Shown here one piece after another: positions 5,011 through 7,916 of a stretch of 7,916 bases of DNA. The DNA is from Thermoleophilaceae bacterium (GTDB taxonomy: Bacteria; Actinomycetota; Thermoleophilia; Solirubrobacterales; Thermoleophilaceae). Location of the stretch: NCBI GenBank assembly GCA_013813135.1, contig JACCSF010000205.1, positions 1 through 7,916 of the forward strand, given 5' to 3'. How positions within the stretch are numbered: position 1 is the first letter of the stretch; each line of letters begins with the position of its first letter. Position numbers and translations under genes: made by a program. Under the pieces are notes generated by a model that saw only the letters and a program-made list of their open reading frames with translations, was not told where the DNA came from and ran no database searches.

Positions 5011-6641
5011 CGCCGGCCACGACGGTCACCGTCTACGACACCACCCTGCGTGACGGCATGCAGGGTGAGGGGATGTCGCTGTCGGTCGACGAGAAGGTGC
5101 GGGTGGCCCACGCGCTCGACTCGCTCGGCGTGCACCTGATCGAGGCCGGCTTCCCCGCCTCCAACCCGAAGGAGGAGGCGCTCTTCGAGCTGCTCGCGGG
5201 CGAGCGCTTCGAGACGGCGGAGGTGGTCGCCTTCGGGATGACGCGGCGGCGCGACTCGGCCGCGGAGGAGGACCCGGCGCTGCGGCTGCTCGCAGACTGC
5301 TTCGCGCCGGCCTGCACGCTGGTCGGCAAGACCTGGTCGCTGCATCTCGAGAAGGTCACGCAGGTGGATCCCGAGGAGAACCTGCGCATGATCGCCGACT
5401 CGGTCGGCTTCATGGTACGTCAGGGCAAGCGCGTGATCTACGACGCGGAGCACTTCTTCGACGGCTTCCGGGCCGACCCCGATTACGCGCTGAGTTGCCT
5501 GCGCGCCGCGGCCGGAGCGGGGGCGGAGAACGTGACGCTGTGCGACACGAACGGCTCATCGGTCCCGGCGCAGGTAACCGATGCCACGCTGCGCGTCGCG
5601 GCCGAGCTGGGCGACTCGATCCAGGTCGGCATCCACACGCACGACGACGCCGGCTGCGGTGTGGCCAACACGCTCGTGGCGGTGGAGGCCGGGGCCCGCA
5701 TGGTGCAGGGCACGATGAACGGGTACGGCGAGCGCTGCGGCAACGCGAACCTGGTCACGATCGTCCCGACGCTCGAGCTGAAGATGGGGTACGAGTGCAT
5801 CGGCCCGGACCGGCTGCGGCGCCTGACCGAGGTCGCGCACCTTGTCGACGAGCTCTGCAACGTCACCCCGAATTCGAACCAGCCCTACGTCGGCGCCAAC
5901 GCGTTCGCCCACAAGGGCGGGATGCATGTGGCGGGCGTCAACCGCGACGCCCGCACGTTCGAGCACATCGATCCCGCCGACGTGGGGGCGGACCGCAGGG
6001 TGCTCGTCTCCGAGCTGTCCGGCAAGGCCACGGTCGCGGCCCGCGCCGATGTGGACGACGCGACCGCCGCGCGCGTGATCGATCGCGTCAAGGAGCTCGA
6101 GCACCGGGGCTATCAGTTCGAGGCTGCCGACGGCTCCTTCGACCTGCTGATCCGCAAGGAGACCGGCGACTACGAGCCGCTCTTCCGGCTGGAGTCCTGG
6201 CGGGCGATCGTCGAGAAACGCGCCGACGGCCGGGTCGAGACCGAGGCCACGATCAAGATCTGGGTGGACGGCGAGCGCTACGTGCGCACCGCCGAGGGCA
6301 ACGGCCCGGTGCACGCGCTCGACAAGGCGCTGCGCGAGGCGATCGGCGAGCGCTACCCCCACCTTCGCGACATCCAGCTCGTCAACTTCAAGGTGCGCAT
6401 CCTGGACGAGACGAAGGGCAGCGGCGCGGTCACCCGGGTGCTGCTCGATGCGAGCGACGGCACCGACAACTGGGGCGCGATCGGCGTGTCGGAGAACATC
6501 ATCGAAGCGAGCTGGGAGGCGCTGGTCGACTCGCTCGAGGCCGGCATGCTCCCGACCCGCACCCAACACCAGCGAGCACGCAGTACGCAAGCGACCGGCT
6601 CGGCCGGGCGCGCAGCGACGTCTTCGACTACGCCTTCGTGA
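5007..6641 (+). CDS. cimA: (R)-citramalate synthase, CimA-type
   Basis: This enzyme condenses pyruvate and acetyl-CoA to (R)-citramalate, the first step of the threonine-independent route to isoleucine. The catalytic TIM barrel (about 1-285) opens with VTVYDTTLRDGMQGEG, with R15/D16 of the HMGL-like active site. Metal ligands H210 and H212 lie in GIHTHDDAGCGVANT, and NGYGERCGNANL is at 238-249. The linker holds PYVGANAFAHKGGMHVAGV (293-311), and a LeuA-dimer regulatory domain (about 390-515) ends in ENIIEASWEALVDSLEAGML. The NPKEEALFELL barrel start, the GYQFEAADGSFDLL linker and the length (544) fit the citramalate-synthase subgroup better than classic 2-isopropylmalate synthase, but substrate choice is not proven; a LeuA-like role remains possible. 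The start GTG overlaps the ilvE stop (GTGA) without its own Shine-Dalgarno. The last 30 or so residues are low-complexity (R/S/T-rich), and from about 6570 codon bias favours the frame of the next gene. By analogy the C-terminal domain would mediate feedback inhibition. Confidence 0.88.
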   Translation: MTPATTVTVYDTTLRDGMQGEGMSLSVDEKVRVAHALDSLGVHLIEAGFPASNPKEEALFELLAGERFETAEVVAFGMTRRRDSAAEEDPALRLLADCFAPACTLVGKTWSLHLEKVTQVDPEENLRMIADSVGFMVRQGKRVIYDAEHFFDGFRADPDYALSCLRAAAGAGAENVTLCDTNGSSVPAQVTDATLRVAAELGDSIQVGIHTHDDAGCGVANTLVAVEAGARMVQGTMNGYGERCGNANLVTIVPTLELKMGYECIGPDRLRRLTEVAHLVDELCNVTPNSNQPYVGANAFAHKGGMHVAGVNRDARTFEHIDPADVGADRRVLVSELSGKATVAARADVDDATAARVIDRVKELEHRGYQFEAADGSFDLLIRKETGDYEPLFRLESWRAIVEKRADGRVETEATIKIWVDGERYVRTAEGNGPVHALDKALREAIGERYPHLRDIQLVNFKVRILDETKGSGAVTRVLLDASDGTDNWGAIGVSENIIEASWEALVDSLEAGMLPTRTQHQRARSTQATGSAGRAATSSTTPS

Positions 6642-7768
6642 TCCCGCTGGCGAAGCCCCTGGTCGGGCCTCGCGAGGAACAGTTGCTGCTGGAGACGCTG
6701 CGCTCGCGCCGGCTGGCGCTCGGGCCGCGGCTCGGCGAGTTCGAGGCCGCGCTGTCAGGGCGGTTGAACGGCCTGCCGGTCTCGGCGGTCTCGAGCGGCA
6801 CCGCCGGCCTGCACCTGGCCGTGCGGGCCGCCGGCATCGAGCCGGGCGACGAGGTGGTGACCACGCCCTTCTCGTTCGTCGCCTCGGCCAACTGCCTGCT
6901 CTACGAGCAGGCGCGGCCGGTGTTCTGCGACATCGACGCGCGCACGCTCAACATCGACCCCGAGGCAGCGGCGGCCGGCCTGACCGCCCGCTCGACGGGC
7001 CTGCTGCCCGTGCACATCTTCGGCTACCCCGCCGACATGCCGGCACTCGAAACGCTCGCGGCCGAGCGCGGCCTCTGGCTCGTCGAGGACGCCTGCGAGG
7101 CGCTCGGCGCGGTGCACGCCGACGGCGCGTCGGTGGGCACGCGCGGCAACCTCAGCGTCTTCGGCTTCTATCCGAACAAGCAGATCACCACCGGCGAGGG
7201 CGGCGCCGTGGTCTGCCCTGACGACGCGGCGAAGCAGCGCATCGACTCGGAGCGCAACCAGGGCCGCGCCCCGGACATGGGCTGGCTCGATCACGACCGG
7301 CTCGGCTTCAACTACCGCCTGGACGACCTCTCCTGCGCGCTCGGCATCGCACAGCTGGAGCGCCTCGACGAGCTACTGGCCGGGCGCGACCGCGTGGCCG
7401 GGCTCTACTCGGAGGCGCTGGCGGACGTGGAGGAGCTTGGCCTGCCCTGTCCGGACGCCGACGGCGACCGGCGTTCCTGGTTCGTGTACGTGGTGCAGCT
7501 GCCGCCGGGCGTGGACCGCGACTCCGCCGTGGAGGCCATGCGCGAGCGCGGCATCGACACCAAGCCCTACCTGCCGGCCATCCACCTGATGAGCTTCTAC
7601 CGCGAGCGCTTCGGGCACCGCGAGGGCGAGTTCCCGGTCTGCGAGGACGTGGCCCGCCGCTCGCTCGCGCTGCCCTTCTTCGGCGAGCTGACCGACGGCG
7701 AGGTGGAGCAGGTGGTGGCGGCGCTGCGCGACGTGATGGCCGCGACCACGGCCGGCGCGGCCCGCTAG
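6638..7768 (+). CDS. DegT/DnrJ/EryC1/StrS-family PLP aminotransferase
   Basis: The family mostly aminates keto-sugars bound to nucleotides, using PLP and glutamate, for surface polysaccharide or natural-product sugars. The 376 residues are typical. Seen are the canonical start IPLAKPLVGPREE, the cofactor loop SSGTAGLHLA (52-61), TTPFSFVASANCLL (75-88), VHIFGYPADM (125-134), D151 in VEDACEALGA, and the Schiff-base lysine K181 in FGFYPNKQITTGEGG. GFNYRLDDLSCALGIAQLERL follows at 223-243, and a C-terminal lid contains RGIDTKPYLPAIHLMSFYRE. The intact lysine argues for a transaminase rather than a dehydratase. The GTG at 6638 overlaps the cimA stop (GTGA); it is the only start-like codon before the conserved IPLAKP, and no Shine-Dalgarno precedes it. 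Coding bias of this frame begins about 65 bases further upstream. Its substrate is unknown: no sugar-biosynthesis gene lies in the window, so its place behind a branched-chain amino acid cluster does not define its job. Confidence 0.92.
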   Translation: MIPLAKPLVGPREEQLLLETLRSRRLALGPRLGEFEAALSGRLNGLPVSAVSSGTAGLHLAVRAAGIEPGDEVVTTPFSFVASANCLLYEQARPVFCDIDARTLNIDPEAAAAGLTARSTGLLPVHIFGYPADMPALETLAAERGLWLVEDACEALGAVHADGASVGTRGNLSVFGFYPNKQITTGEGGAVVCPDDAAKQRIDSERNQGRAPDMGWLDHDRLGFNYRLDDLSCALGIAQLERLDELLAGRDRVAGLYSEALADVEELGLPCPDADGDRRSWFVYVVQLPPGVDRDSAVEAMRERGIDTKPYLPAIHLMSFYRERFGHREGEFPVCEDVARRSLALPFFGELTDGEVEQVVAALRDVMAATTAGAAR

Positions 7769-7916
7769 CCGAGCCGCTTCACCAGCGCCACGAAGCCGGG
7801 CAGGCCCCGGCTGGGCGGGCGCTGCGCCACCTCCTCGAACCCCTCGGCGGCGTACAGCGCGCGGGCCGGCTCGTTGCCAAGCCGCGTGTCGAGCGCCACC
7901 GCCCGCAGCCCACGAG
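7765..7916 (-). CDS. GNAT-family acetyltransferase (C-terminal end)
   Basis: On the - strand an open frame enters from the right edge and ends at TAG (complement of 7765-7767), giving 49 visible residues: RGLRAVALDTRLGNEP, then ARALYAAEGFEEVAQRP, then LPGFVALVKRLG. The pattern L-x-T-x-x-x-N-x-x-A-x-x-L-Y-x-x-x-G-F is the usual motif B region and end of Gcn5-related N-acetyltransferases, which transfer acetyl from acetyl-CoA to an amine; the substrate cannot be told. The gene is convergent with the DegT gene: both stop codons share the palindrome CTAG at 7765-7768. The acetyl-CoA-binding motif A (R-x-x-G-x-G/A) lies outside the window. Confidence 0.8.
   Translation of the reverse strand, partial: RGLRAVALDTRLGNEPARALYAAEGFEEVAQRPPSRGLPGFVALVKRLG
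7783..7824. terminator. Nested inverted repeat after the DegT gene, possible terminator
   Basis: Two perfect 7-bp stems are nested: CAGCGCC (7783-7789) with GGCGCTG (7818-7824), and inside it AGCCGGG (7794-7800) with CCCGGCT (7806-7812) around a 5-base loop. It starts 14 bases after the DegT stop and could end the + strand transcript. It lies inside the 3' coding part of the convergent acetyltransferase gene and has no T-tract, so chance pairing in GC-rich coding DNA is a real alternative. Confidence 0.3.

Noticed and set aside
5495..6637. Long upstream extension of the DegT aminotransferase frame inside cimA
   Set aside because: It is an R/G-rich shadow of cimA; the conserved aminotransferase begins at IPLAKP after the GTG at 6638. 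Only the last 65 or so bases are worth a second look.
2940..6641. A 1233-codon open frame spanning the leuB upstream region, leuB, ilvE and cimA
   Set aside because: Only the part from 5007 (cimA) is protein-like; the rest is an R/A/G-rich shadow of leuB and ilvE, a usual effect of few stop codons in GC-rich DNA.
1..7916. Defence system, mobile element, CRISPR array or riboswitch
   Set aside because: No transposase, integrase, nuclease, regularly spaced repeats, T-box or known riboswitch core was seen on either strand; the intact genes are metabolic.

Overview
The window is a very GC-rich stretch, with codon third positions almost always G or C, tightly packed on the + strand. The protein sequences, the GTG starts, the GTGA/ATGA stop-start overlaps and the cluster make-up suggest a high-GC actinobacterium. 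My best guess is the class Thermoleophilia (Solirubrobacter/Conexibacter-like); that placement is inference and was not tested.

Layout. (1) 1-318: the C-terminal end of a cupin-domain protein, probably an XRE-family regulator, whose N-terminus lies outside the window. (2) 322-2282: leuC and leuD, the two subunits of isopropylmalate isomerase, overlapping by one base. (3) 2279-2771: a visibly broken class I SAM-dependent methyltransferase of trans-aconitate methyltransferase type. Its reading frame changes twice and the SAM-binding core is missing. (4) 2772-3045: a spacer with a short coding-like fragment of unknown identity, a strong 16-bp hairpin with a TTCG loop, and a possible -10 element just before leuB. 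(5) 3046-6641: leuB (3-isopropylmalate dehydrogenase), ilvE (branched-chain aminotransferase) and a CimA-type citramalate synthase. (6) 6638-7768: a DegT/DnrJ/EryC1/StrS-family PLP aminotransferase. (7) 7765-7916: the 3' end of a convergent GNAT-type acetyltransferase on the - strand, sharing the tetranucleotide CTAG with the stop of the DegT gene.

Together the genes encode most of a branched-chain amino acid module. LeuCD and LeuB act in leucine synthesis. With CimA (pyruvate + acetyl-CoA to citramalate) the same enzymes can carry citramalate to 2-oxobutyrate, the threonine-independent entry to isoleucine, and IlvE performs the final transamination. No leuA-type 2-isopropylmalate synthase is visible here. 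The main oddities are the decayed methyltransferase inside the leu cluster, the hairpin before leuB, and a change in coding-frame signature at the cimA/DegT junction. I see no mobile element, CRISPR array, RNA gene or clearly new system.
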